Source of the DNA: Achatina immaculata | Lineage: Eukaryota; Mollusca; Gastropoda; Stylommatophora; Achatinidae | Direction of reading: 5' to 3' | Length of the DNA: 64,000 nt | Assembly (NCBI GenBank): GCA_009760885.1 | Contig: WNKJ01000241.1 | Coordinates: 1-64,000 of the forward strand | Shown: positions 23,524-34,264 of the stretch, one piece after another | Position numbering within the stretch: the first letter of the stretch is position 1 | How the letters are laid out: every line of letters starts with the position of its first letter | Position numbers and translations under genes: made by a program | Notes under the pieces: generated by a model | Databases searched by the model: none | Told to the model about the DNA's origin: nothing | What the model saw: the letters and a program-made list of their open reading frames with translations, nothing else

Positions 23524-24965
23524 CTAGTATCTGTATGTAGGTGTTGAGTGTTGACTGTGTAGTAGGGACATCATATACGCGTGGCTCAGAGCTGCAGGAC
23601 TAAACTGCATTAGATATTGTAGCTGAAAGTTCCACGGATAATGATTCGAGATTCTTGTGTTTGTGTCCTGTACAGTTGTTGTGGTATTCCTAAGTGGTGA
23701 TTGTGCAGGAGTCTCCATGTTGTTCGCTGTACTAAGTGTTGGTACAAATTGTTGAGCTTGCCGTGTAGGCAGGGGCGGGAACATGGAATCGTATAGTGGG
23801 TCAGTGGATGGAGCGGGCAATGGTAGAGAGGCAGATGGTGATGTTTCTGAGGGTCCTTGGAGTCTTGTAGTTTGTGTAGAGTGTGTGTTTCTGGATCTAT
23901 GAGATGTGGATGGCTGTCTAAACTGTTTCTGGCTGTTTGAGTGTTTTGTTATGTTCTGCTCAGTTCTTGCTGGATATTTGATATTTTTGGCAAGGATGCT
24001 GCTGCCAGTCTTGTTAATGTGGATGTGGTCCCTGTAAAGGCGTTTTTTGGGAGCACCTGTGGCTGAAGTAAAAAATGGCGTGTTGTTTATAAAAACTACT
24101 GTGTTCTGTAGACAGAATGTTTTTAGTATTTTGTTGTTTATATCCACCATGCGACGTCCAGGACCAGAACAAGGTGGAATGATGGATGAAATGTTTATGG
24201 AAGTGTTGGGGTATTTTTTCTTGATGGTGGATATCAAGTCTTGTATATCAGAGGGCCGAAGATTCTGGCCGTTCATGCTGTCATTAATGCCAACATGCAC
24301 GGTCGTTCTCGTCACTCTCTGATCGACGTCAAGTCGTCTCAGTGTCTGCGTTATTTTATAATACCAGCTCCAGGTACTGGCATGACTGAGACAGTGTCTT
24401 CAGAGGTAAGTGACATCCGCTCACCATAGATTCCTTTAAGTAAGGAATCTCCGATTATCAAGTGTGTCGTATATTCTTTGATGTTGTTACTGTGTTGTTG
24501 TGTATCTTGTTCTTGTTGATGTTTATGAGACCGTGACTGAGGAGTAGATGTCTTGTTTGAGATTTCTGTTTGGGTTCTTGTTGTTTTATGATTATATACA
24601 ATGGGGCTATCTTGTAAAGCTTGAAACCTATTACTTATCTGCACATCAATAGGGTAAGCTAAATATTCAGGAGCTACCTTTATAGGCGTTGTGGTGCTGG
24701 TGTGTTTCTCTTGTGCAGCTTCTTGCTTTGGCGTGTCTTCTTTGTTGATATCTGGTGAACTTGTGCATGAATTTACAGCCATATTGTCTGTGTCAGCAGT
24801 CACTTCTTGAATACTTGTCAACACTTTCTTGCTGTGTCTGCGTGACTCACTCTGCCATTCAGATATCATGAGTCTCATTTTAGCATTTTCGTCTCTCAGT
24901 GACATAAGTTCAGCCCTGAGACTGTCATTCTCCAGCTTGAATGAGTGCTTAATCTCCGCTGCCAT
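23524..24965 (-). pseudogene. LINE ORF1 with SGNH/GDSL esterase domain, one frameshift
   Basis: RNA-binding/esterase protein of a CR1/L2-type LINE. The N-terminal 50 residues (24965 on) are charged and heptad-like, a likely coiled coil. A low-complexity Ser/Thr/Gln segment follows. The SGNH domain starts with IIGDSLLKGIYG (nucleophile Ser, block I) near 24460, continues after the frameshift with VHVGIND (block III, Asn), and ends with the block V His in DHIHINKTG near 24010. The remainder is proline/serine/threonine-rich to the stop at 23524. The frame breaks at a short A run near 24354-24358, just after PGAGIIK; a single-base loss explains it, and the reading continues in the other frame with no other lesion seen. 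Together the halves give roughly 480 residues. Confidence 0.88.
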
Positions 24966-25004
24966 GTCAGTAATAAGGTTTATGACGAGGTCTTTGACTA
25001 CCTG

Positions 25005-25214
25005 ATAGTTGGACAGAGAGCTTCACTTCCAACATTCTGGTAGTTGGACAGAGAGCTTCACTTCCAACATTCTGGTAGGTGGACAGAGAGCTTCACTTCC
25101 AACATTCTGGTAGGTGGACAGAGAGCTTCACTTCCAACATTCTGGTAGGTGGACAAAGAGCTTCACTTCCAACATTCTGGTAGTTGGACAGAGAGCTTCA
25201 CTTCCAACATTCTG
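25005..25214. repeat. 35-bp minisatellite, right part
   Basis: Six copies of the same unit as 19764-19956, with GTAGTTGG and GTAGGTGG variants. It ends 106 bp before the first GPCR start codon. Confidence 0.95.
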
Positions 25215-25320
25215 TACACATTTTCGGAGATCAGTGGACTATAATGTTTGTCATTTCTCCATTTCTATTATTGATGAGACTTTAACTGAGCATTAAAAAT
25301 CAAAGACCAGAATTTGGTGA

Positions 25321-26358
25321 ATGGAAACCAAACTAAATACATCAAAAGACAGTCGAAACATGGAGAATATGAAATATTCAGAAGATATAATTTATATGTT
25401 TGTGAGGTATATATTTGAGATTGTTAACATTTTTGTTTTATGCACTTTCATTAGCGTTTTCGGAATAACAGCAAATGTTATAAATATGATTATATTTTAC
25501 AAACAAGGTTTTCACTTATCTATCAATATTAGTTTTTTCAGTCTGGCCATCTCAGATTTTTGTTGTTTATTATTTCAGCTGTGGTACTCCTTGTTTAGTA
25601 ATCCTTTGATTGTGGAGGCAAAATTACCTATCATGTACTATGAGGTTCAGTTCATAACTGGTGCTGTGCCTCATGAGATGTTCACTAAACTGACCTCATA
25701 TATCACCGTTTATATCACTGCCGAAAGATGTCTTTCCATTTGGTCTCCATTAAGAATAAAACGGATTATAACACCAAAGATAACAAAAGGAATCATAGTT
25801 TATTTTTACTGTAACACACTTTTATATCTAGTTCCATTACTCTGCACTCATCGCTTGGAGTGGAGATTCATTCCTGCTCTCAACATAACTCTCCTTAGTT
25901 TAGTAGTTACAAGTGATAGAATCCTAAGGGCAAATTTCATGTTTAACAGTGTACTAGGAGTTTTGATGTTCGTGGCAGTTATTGTACTAACTCTGATTTT
26001 AACAATAAAACTGCGACAGAAAAACTCTTGGCGTAAATCTGTAAACATTCATCAGGGAAAGTCTAAATCTCTGTCTAACCGAGATAAATCAACAGTGAAA
26101 ATGACCGTTTTTATTGCAGCTATTTTCATTATTTGTTATACTCCATCTACTTTGCTATCATTAGCAACATTTAATGTATCAGAATTCGTTATAAACGGAA
26201 AGCTCTTTGAAATATGCTATATTTTATGGTCGACATCGCTTGTATTTGAGAACATCAACTCCAGCGTAAACATTTTCTTGTATATAAAAATGAGCACAAA
26301 TTTCAGACGTTCCCTAAAGAACTTGTTCACAGATCTACGTACTTCTGTAATGCTGTAA
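25321..26358 (+). CDS. Rhodopsin-class GPCR, chemosensory-receptor type (copy 1)
   Basis: A 345-residue seven-transmembrane receptor in one uninterrupted exon. TM1 covers about 32-60 with GITANVIN; TM2 has LAISDF; the end of TM3 has AERC (134-137) where other class A receptors have DRY; TM6 has CYTP (272-275) in place of CWxP; TM7 has NSSVNIFLY (313-321) in place of NPxxY. Cytoplasmic loop 3 is short and basic (KLRQKNSW, SLSNRDK). These features match candidate chemosensory GPCRs expanded in gastropods, presumably plasma-membrane receptors coupled to G proteins; ligand unknown. Met1 is used, but Met14 or Met17 are possible starts. A polyadenylation-like AATAAA lies at 26420. No promoter is identifiable; a minisatellite and a LINE lie immediately upstream. 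A peptide receptor of related class is the alternative. Confidence 0.88.
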   Translation: METKLNTSKDSRNMENMKYSEDIIYMFVRYIFEIVNIFVLCTFISVFGITANVINMIIFYKQGFHLSINISFFSLAISDFCCLLFQLWYSLFSNPLIVEAKLPIMYYEVQFITGAVPHEMFTKLTSYITVYITAERCLSIWSPLRIKRIITPKITKGIIVYFYCNTLLYLVPLLCTHRLEWRFIPALNITLLSLVVTSDRILRANFMFNSVLGVLMFVAVIVLTLILTIKLRQKNSWRKSVNIHQGKSKSLSNRDKSTVKMTVFIAAIFIICYTPSTLLSLATFNVSEFVINGKLFEICYILWSTSLVFENINSSVNIFLYIKMSTNFRRSLKNLFTDLRTSVML

Positions 26359-27435
26359 GATTTACTTTCTTACATGGCGACATAAATAATCGAAGGTGGC
26401 ACAGGATCAGATAATCAAAAATAAAATGGTTAGTTCCTGATTCTAAACATTTGTATTGCTCTTTATTATGCAATAGTTTCTTAATAAACTGATAAATATT
26501 TGTAAATCTTCTGTTTGGAATGCTGCGTAGTTCCCCGTAAATTAGGATAGAATTATTATTATTATGTATTAATGATCTTATTATTATGATTATTATTATT
26601 ATCACTATTGGTATATTTATTATAGTTTATTATTACCGATACACTATATTCCCCACTATGTCTTAATGGCATGGAAACTGGAATTTTACCTTTTATTAAT
26701 GATACGTAGAAAGTAGGTCAAAGGCGATCGAAAATTTGAGAGAAACATTCCCACGGTATTAGCAGCAATGACAATGACAGAATGGACGCCGATAATAAAG
26801 GCAGATTACAAGAGATACTCCCATATTATAATAGTCCCAACACGACAAAACTGAATGATTAAATCAACAATATGGAGACATACAGACAGGCGGACACTGT
26901 GTAAACAGATCTGGACTAATTCTTCCATAGGTATCACAGACACCTGATACTTGACGGGAACATCTGAATATAGACGGATTTGACGCAACAGACTGACACG
27001 GGACGCATATTTGCTACTCTTAGGATGTAATTTGTACACAATTTTGAAAAAGGTGAGTGGATCGACTTGACCAACTGATCAATGGAAAGGTCTAGGTATG
27101 TGTTCTATTGGACACTTGACTTACCACATATATGTCAGGCATGGAATTTTAGGAGGGACACAAGAGGACAGATAGAGGCTCAGGGAAATCAATTTAGAAC
27201 GAGAACTGGTTTTTAGAACAGACTGAAGACTATACACACACCCACACGGGACAACCTTGTAACAAAAACCACAGACGTGTTACAACGATACAGATACAAA
27301 ACAGCGACAATCTTTGGTAGAAGCACCATAGTGAACATATACATCATTCCAAAAATATTATACACCGCTACAGTACTAGACCCTCCCCAACAGACAATCC
27401 ATAAATCAACAAGCAGATCATACACTTTATCTTCA
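26359..27435. other. Unassigned AT-rich sequence
   Basis: Holds an (ATT)n-type microsatellite at about 26548-26640 (long Ile/Met minus-strand frame is an artefact). Nothing else is recognisable. Confidence 0.45.
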
Positions 27436-27443
27436 CAAACTCC

Positions 27444-28309
27444 GTACACAGCACACAACATAAAAGCCTCATACAGGACAAACTACACGGAGGTATTTCC
27501 TTACAAGACATACAAATATACAAGCACTCAGAATCAGCCACGTAGGTCGCATCATTAAACATCCAAACCAGCACCCGCTAGCTCACTACTACATGGGACT
27601 TAGACTATCCATTTTAGTCCCACCAAACCAGCACCCGCTAGCTCACAACTACATGAGACTTAGACTATCCATTTTAGTCCCACCAAACAACTCGCAGGCA
27701 CACAACCTACGCACACTACCACCCTTCTACAAAAATTGCATACAAGCAATCCAAGGACACGAACCACTTATTCATTGCAAAACAAATCACATACTTAAAC
27801 ATGTGGTCAGAAACCAGGCACCGTTATTACACCTTAGGATTAAGAAAGGGTACCCCACACCAGACTACACCGACACGTTCAAAATCCTCCATCTCAGGAA
27901 CATCGCACCAACATCCAAAGAAATCACATCCACACTCAGATATAATAAGACACCCACCAGACACAGACAAACACACAGAAACATGGGACGATGTTACCTA
28001 CCAGACACAGACAAACACACAGAAACATTGGACGATGTTACCCACCAGACACAGACAAACACACAGAAACATGGGACGATGTTATCTATCAGACACAGAC
28101 AAACACAGAAACATGGGACGATGTTACCTACCAGACACAAACAAACACACAGAAACATGGGACGATGTTACCTACCAGACACAGACAAACACACAGAAAC
28201 ATGGGACGATGTTACCCACCAGACAGACAAACACACAGAAACATGGGACGATGTTAACTATGCAGAAGAAACACACTAAAAACAGAAGAACGCATTTTCC
28301 ACGAACGCA
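27444..28309. repeat. 866-bp tandem duplication, copy 1
   Basis: Order: GTACACAGCACACAACATAA leader, two copies of a 60-bp unit (CACCCGCTAGCTCACAACTA plus CATGAGACTTAGACTATCC and TTTTAGTCCCACCAAACC...), a unique 250-bp segment, about seven copies of a 44-bp unit, and a CACACTAAAAACAGAAGAAC trailer. The unique segment's translation (LPPFYKNCIQAI onward) is vaguely reminiscent of LINE ORF2 C-termini; this is weak. Confidence 0.9.
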
Positions 28310-29300
28310 GTACACAGCACACAACATAAAAGCCTCATACAGGACAAACTACACGGAGGTATTTCCTTACAAGACATACAAATATACAAGCACTCAGAAT
28401 CAGCCACGTAGGTCACATCATTAAACACCCAAACCAGCACCCGCTAGCTCACAACTACATGAGATTTAGACTATCCATTTTAGTCCCACCAAACCAGCAC
28501 CCGCTAGCTCACAACTACATGAGATTTAGACTATCCATTTTAGTCCCACCAAACCAGCACCCGCTAGCTCACTACTACATGAGATTTAGACTATCCATTT
28601 TAGTCCCACCAAACCAGCACCCGCTAGCTCACAACTACATGAGACTTAGACTATCCATTTTAGTCCCACCAAACAACTCGCAGGCACACAACCTACGCAC
28701 ACTACCACCCTTCTACAAAAATTGCATACAAGCAATCCAAGGACACGAACCACTTATTCATTGCAAAACAAATCACATACTTAAACATGTGGTCAGAAAC
28801 CAGGCACCGTTATTACACCTTAGGATTAAGAAAGGGTACCCCACACCAGACTACACCGACACGTTCAAAATCCTCCATCTCAGGAACATCGCACCAACAT
28901 CCAAAGAAATCACATCCACACTCAGATATAATAAAACGCCCACCAGACACAGACAAACACACAGAAACATGGGACGATGTTACCTACCAGACACAGACAA
29001 ACACACAGAAACATTGAACGATGTTATCCACCAGACACAGACAAACACACAGAAACATGGGACGATGTTACCTACCAGACACAGACAAACACACAGAAAC
29101 ATGGGACGATGTTACCTACCAGACACAGACAAACACACAGAAACATGGGACGATGTTACTTACCAGACACAGACAAACACACAGAAACATGGGACGATGT
29201 TACCCACCAGACAGACAAACACACAGAAACATGGGACGATGTTAACTATGCAGAAGAAACACACTAAAAACAGAAGAACGCATTTTCCACGAACGCAGAA
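28310..29300. repeat. 866-bp tandem duplication, copy 2 (expanded)
   Basis: Same order as copy 1, but the 60-bp unit is present four times and the number of 44-bp units differs by about one. Open frames of 228-313 codons in several frames result from the repeats and are not supported as genes. Confidence 0.9.
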
Positions 29301-29549
29301 CAGTTGTTCTCACCGTAAAAGAAATACAGAACACCATATGAACACACACAGCGCAACAAGCAGACATCGACACAGCCATAATATTGAATACAATCCCTAA
29401 AACAGGCGGACACACACATACCAAGTTACTGGCCCTGCTGGCAGAGTTCAGGTTCTTGGTGTGGACGTGTAGAAACAGAGCTCGTTTTTATTTCTTAAGT
29501 TTAGTCCTGCCACCTTCTTAGCTCTGTTTCAGCAGAGAACGAGAAGAAT

Positions 29550-29555
29550 CATGTA

Positions 29556-29618
<63 letters not shown>
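29550..29618. repeat. (AC)n(AG)n microsatellite
   Basis: A run of AC dinucleotides followed by AG dinucleotides, abutting the (TGAA)n tail of the LINE fragment to its right. Confidence 0.95.
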
Positions 29619-29619
<1 letters not shown>

Positions 29620-29868
29620 ATGAATGAATGAATGATCTTTATTTTTAAATAGTAAAGAATTGGGCAGGCAGGACCGTCTTACATTGTCCCTTCATCACTC
29701 CATCTTTCATTCTTCCCACACACTCGATTTAATACAAGTATACAAATTACATTGGGAAACAATATCAAAACTGTCTAAGATTAAACTATGACATTCACAG
29801 TAAAAGAGAAGGAGTAAATAATCTAATAAAATAGCTTTCACACACGCACAGACATTAGGAAAAAAAAA
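29618..29868 (-). mobile_element. 5'-truncated copy of the CR1/L2-type LINE (3' UTR only)
   Basis: Matches the 3' UTR of the LINE at 19957-20215 along its whole length: (TGAA)n, ATCTTTATTTTT, GTAAAGAATTGGGCA, CCTTCATCACTCCATC, CTTCCCACACACT. It carries many point differences and small indels, so it is older than, or from another lineage than, the near-full-length copy. Confidence 0.9.
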
Positions 29869-29884
29869 TCAGGCATTTTAAGCG

Positions 29885-31575
29885 CATTCGCTTCACACCC
29901 CTTAGATTCCTACACTTCACACTCCTTAGACTCCTTCACTTGACACTCCTTAGACTCCTACACTTCACACTCCTTAGATTCCTACACTTCACACTCCTTA
30001 GACTCCTACACTTCACACTCCTTAGACTCCTACACTTCACACTCCTTAGACTCCTTCACTTCACACTCCTTAGACTCCTACACTTCACACTCCTTAGATT
30101 CCTACACTTCACACTCCTTAGACTCCTACACTTCACACTCCTTAGACTCCTACACTTCACACTCCTTAGACTCCTACACTTCACACTCCTTAGATTCCTA
30201 CACTTCACACTCCTTAGACTCCTACACTTCACACTCCTTAGACTCCTACACTTCACACTAGTTAGACTCCTACACTTCACACTAGTTAGACTCCTACACT
30301 TCACACTAGTTAGACTCCTACACTTCACACTAGTTAGACTCCTACACTTCACACTCCTTAGACTCCTTCACTTCACACTCCTTAGACTCCTACACTTCAC
30401 ACTCCCTAGACTCCTACACTTCACACTAGTTAGACTCCTACACTTCACACTAGTTAGACTCCTACACTTCACACTAGTTAGACTCCTACACTTCACACTA
30501 GTTAGACTCCTACACTTCACACTCCTTAGACTCCTTCACTTCACACTCCTTAGACTCCTACACTTCATACTCCTTAGACTCCTTCACTTCACACTCCTTA
30601 GACTCCTACACTTCATACTCCTTAGACTCCTACACTTCACACTCCTTAGACTCCTTCACTTCACACTCCTTGACTCCTTCTCTTCACACTCCTTGGGCTC
30701 CTTCTCTTCACACTCCTTAGACTCCTGCACTTCACACTCCTTTTACTCCTGCACTTCACACTCCTTTTACTCCTGCACTTCACACTCCTTAGACTCCTGC
30801 ACTTCACACTCCTTAGACTCCTACACTTCACACTCCTTAGACTCCTACACTTCACACTCCTTAGACTCCTACACTTCACACTCCTTAGACTCCTACACTT
30901 CACACTCCTTAGACTCCTACACTTCACACTCCTTAGACTCCTACACTTCACACTCCTTAGACTCCTACACTTCACACTAGTTAGACTCCTACACTTCACA
31001 CTAGTTAGACTCCTACACTTCACACTAGTTAGACTCCTACACTTCACACTAGTTAGACTCCTACACTTCACACTCCTTAGACTCCTTCACTTCACACTCC
31101 TTAGACTCCTACACTTCACACTCCCTAGACTCCTACACTTCACACTAGTTAGACTCCTACACTTCACACTAGTTAGACTCCTACACTTCACACTAGTTAG
31201 ACTCCTACACTTCACACTAGTTAGACTCCTACACTTCACACTCCTTAGACTCCTTCACTTCACACTCCTTAGACTCCTACACTTCACACTCCTTAGACTC
31301 CTTCACTTCACACTCCTTAGACTCCTACACTTCACACTCCTTAGACTCCTACACTTCACACTCCTTAGACTCCTTCACTTCACACTCCTTGACTCCTTCT
31401 CTTCACACTCCTTGGGCTCCTTCTCTTCATACTCCTAAGACTCCTGCACTTCACACTCCTTTTACTCCTGCACTTCACACTCCTTTTACTCCTGCACTTC
31501 ACACTCCTTAGACTCCTGCACTTCACACTCCTTTTACTCCTGCACTTCACACTCCTTAGACTCCTTCGCTTCAAT
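29885..31575. repeat. 24-bp minisatellite with 719-bp higher-order repeat
   Basis: About 70 copies of CACTTCACACTCCTTAGACT plus CCTA, with ordered variants (CTAGTTAG, CCTTTTAC, CTTGGGCTCCTTCT). The run of variants at 30660-30790 recurs at 31380-31510 with an offset of 719 bp, which is 29 units of 24 plus one of 23. Since 24 is divisible by 3 and the unit has no stop in several frames, long frames are open on both strands (346 codons at 29940-30980); I consider them non-coding. Confidence 0.95.
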
Positions 31576-31605
31576 CCCCTTGGACTATCAAATAAAGGTA
31601 TTATT

Positions 31606-31757
31606 GCCCCCTCCTGCTCCTTCGTTTTCCACATAGCGCCCCCTATCGCCCCCTTTTCTTCCGTCGCACTTTACTGTTCCTTTTATTCTTTCACCGCCCC
31701 TGATCCTTTGCAACACCCACAAGAGGGCGTTATCGCCCGTTTTGAGAAAAATTGTTC
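31606..31757. repeat. Possible hAT-type non-autonomous element end, second copy
   Basis: Related to 19484-19620: GCCCCCTTTTCTTCCGTCGC, CTTTACTGTTCCTTT, ACCCACAAGAGGGCG, and a terminus ending TTGAGAAAAATTGTTCTGG. Like the first copy, it directly follows a minisatellite. Confidence 0.4.
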
Positions 31758-31844
31758 TGGTGGCAAACTAATTAAAAGATGATCAGCAGCATATATCCTG
31801 AAGCATTCAATCAGTCATTTACATGTTCCTAACTGCTCTTATAT

Positions 31845-32258
31845 AGGAGGATGTAAGCAATATGCCCTGCTGATGATGCATCCTTTCTCAGATTATCAAC
31901 GATGTCTTGCAGCCATTTTCGCCTTGGTTTTCCTCTCTTTTTTTCCTATTATGTACCCTTGCAAGACGGTCTTCTCTAGATTATCATGACGTTTAATGTG
32001 TCTAAAATATTTAAGTTTCCACTGCTTAGCCTTTTATATAACCATCCTTCTACAGTATTAAGTTCTTGTACTATGGAATATTTTTTTCTTCCTTGTGTCC
32101 ACGATATTTGAAGAACTCTTCTGTAGCATTTACATTCAAAGGCATTTATGAGTTTCTCAGCTGTTTTGTTAATTGTTCGGGTCTCACAGGTATATGTTGC
32201 GATGTGAAAGATGCAGACCCTTAAAAATCTTATTTTTCTAGTTCTGTCTGTTCATATA
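31845..32258 (-). mobile_element. RTE-like LINE family A, 3' fragment
   Basis: The minus strand carries the same ORF2 C-terminal blocks as 59370-59830: a CNH/thumb-side CETWTLN-like segment, AFECKCYRRVL, then KRK...GRPRRKWLQDIVD, and an AAA...LA segment. It is rich in indels. It is 5'-truncated at a TATATA tract at about 32258. Confidence 0.85.
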
Positions 32259-32299
32259 TATATATATACATACATACATACATATATATGAGACCAAAT

Positions 32300-34045
32300 G
32301 ACAATTATATAAAAAAGGACAAAGAAGTGAAGACATCATACCGTCAAGATAAACCGTCAGTATTACGTTACATTAGCTGAATCAGCATATGCAGATTACA
32401 GGAAAATCATATACAGAATCACAAAGCGGATGACAGGCAGTTTCAGCACAAGATGTGGGAGTCCAATAAGGACATACAAGGGACAAATGAAAGAGAACAA
32501 ATTGACAGAAGGAGGGAATACTTTAACACTCTACTACTAAACAGAATACAAGCCGCACAAACAGTAGACATACTTGAAGCAAAAACGGAACTAAACAACA
32601 ATATAGGATCAATATCAATAAATAAAGTAAAGAAGGCAATAAAGAAGCTAAAATTAGACAGAGCATCAGGTGAAGATGAAGTGACTGCTGAGACGTTGAA
32701 AGCAGAAGAGATAGAAACCCAAAACAACTCTGTCACTTACTACAACAAATTTGGGATCTAGAAAAAGCTCCAGATGAGTGGAAAACTGGCCTTATAGTAA
32801 AACTACCAAAGAAGTGTGACCTCAGAGATTGCGGAAACTGGAGAAGCATTACTCTCTTGCCACTCACCAGTAAAGTACTTTGCAGAATAATCATCAAAAG
32901 AATTGTACCAGCACTTAAGGGAAACCCTCAGTAAGAGTATGGAGGATTTAGGAAAGAAGATCATGCATAGACCATATATTTGTACTTAGACAAATATTAG
33001 AGCAGGCAAATGAATGCCATAGCATAACATATGCACTGTTTATAGATTTTGAGAAAGTCTTTGACAGTGTCAACAGAGATGCACTGTGGAAAATCCTAAG
33101 ATGGCATGTCCTCCCCCATAATATAGTGAACGTCGCCAAAGTCCTATATGAGGGTTTTCAGTGCACAGGTGTCTGTGGAGAATATACCTCACGCAGCTTT
33201 AGATTACATACAGGAGTGAAGCAGGGATGTGTACTATCACCAACATTATTTATCTTGGCAGTAGACTGGTTGATGACGGAGGCAACATCAGACAAACGCA
33301 GAGGATTACGATGGAACCTAGGCATAGTGCTGGAGGACATTGACTTTGTGGACGACATTTGTCTACTATCAAGCAGCCAGAAAGATATTCAAGATAAAAT
33401 AAACAAGCTAACTCAGAAAGCAAACAACATAGGACTAAAATCAACGTAGGAAAGACAAAGTTAATAAAGGAAAATCTGAACAACAAAAATGTACTCAGAG
33501 TAAATAGCAAGTCAACGAATGTGTATATCTTGGAAGTAGAGTAGTAGAACATGGAGACAGCGCGGAGGATATCAACAGCAGACTTACTAGAGCAAACCAG
33601 GCTTTCGCAGTGCTGCAGACTATATATAAATCTAAAAACAATAAGCATGAGTACGAAAATCAGGATATTTAAGAGTAATGTTCTAAATGTACTAATCTAC
33701 GGTAGAGAATGCTGGAGAATCACCAAAAACATAGAAAACAGCCTGAAGTCTTACAAGACTAAATTTGTATAGAGAATTAGAAAAATAATTTGGCCAAACA
33801 TCATAAGAAATAACATTTTGTTGGCAGAAATGCAGATGAAGCCACTGACAGCAATTATTGAGGAAAGACGCTGGCGATGGATGGGACACGTGCTCCGAAT
33901 TACTGAAAAGTCATTACCAAAATCAGCAACAAGATGGACACCACAGGGGAACAGAAGTAAGGGTAGACCAAAAGAGACGTGGAGAAGAACATCAGAGAGG
34001 ATGTTGAGCAATAGAGGGCTCACCTGGGCAAGAACGAAAAAAGGC
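32300..34045 (+). mobile_element. LINE family B relic with RT core
   Basis: Degenerate non-LTR retrotransposon ORF2. 32453-32760 has the RT N-terminal region (IKKLKLDRASGEDEVTAETL). 33126-33449 has motif B (TGVKQGCVLSPTLF) and motif C as DFVDDICLL where YADD is expected. 33551-34045 has the C-terminal domain (CWRIT, RRWRWMGHVLR, LTWAR). Multiple stops and shifts separate the blocks. The 3' end runs into a TA-rich tract, as does the second copy at 45006-45469. Confidence 0.85.
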
Positions 34046-34135
34046 AAAGATATATATATATATGTATACATATATATGTATATATATATATATATATATA
34101 AAGTAACATATGCCTGAGAGACCTGAACAATTAAC

Positions 34136-34171
<36 letters not shown>

Positions 34172-34202
34172 GTTAATTGTTCAGGTCTCTCAGGCATATG
34201 TT

Positions 34203-34262
<60 letters not shown>
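34046..34262. repeat. (AT)n region containing a perfect 98-bp palindrome
   Basis: Two outer TA tracts flank the palindrome 34105-34202. Its 36-bp arms (AACATATGCCTGAGAGACCT plus GAACAATTAACATAAT, and the exact reverse complement) surround 26 bp of self-complementary (AT)13. The arms match part of LINE family A ORF2 (compare 48530-48570). Confidence 0.97.

Positions 34263-34264
<2 letters not shown>

Larger units (their letters stand above)
19957..25004 (-). mobile_element. Near-full-length CR1/L2-type LINE
   Basis: About 5.05 kb on the minus strand. Order from its 5' end: very short 5' UTR (25004-24966), ORF1 with SGNH esterase (24965-23524), about 330-bp spacer, ORF2 with endonuclease and RT (23196-20372), a 3' UTR of about 400 bp, and an (ATTC)n tail at 19957-19975. 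Esterase-bearing ORF1 and short-repeat 3' tails are characteristic of the CR1/L2 group. Only one frameshift in each ORF was found, so it is relatively young. It lies inside a 35-bp minisatellite, with array units on both sides. No clear long target duplication is visible. Confidence 0.92.

Noticed and set aside
28459..29400. 313-codon open frame and overlapping frames
   Set aside because: Produced by the 60-bp and 44-bp repeats; all three frames are open in the 44-bp part, which is not expected of a real gene.
29940..30980. 346-codon open frame on the + strand
   Set aside because: Lies wholly in the 24-bp minisatellite; a period divisible by three with no stop in the unit keeps frames open on both strands. 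No start context or non-repetitive sequence.
33812..34045. Separate host gene encoding RWRWMGHVLR protein
   Set aside because: The same sequence recurs at 45170-45380 downstream of RT motifs and is the C-terminal part of a LINE ORF2.
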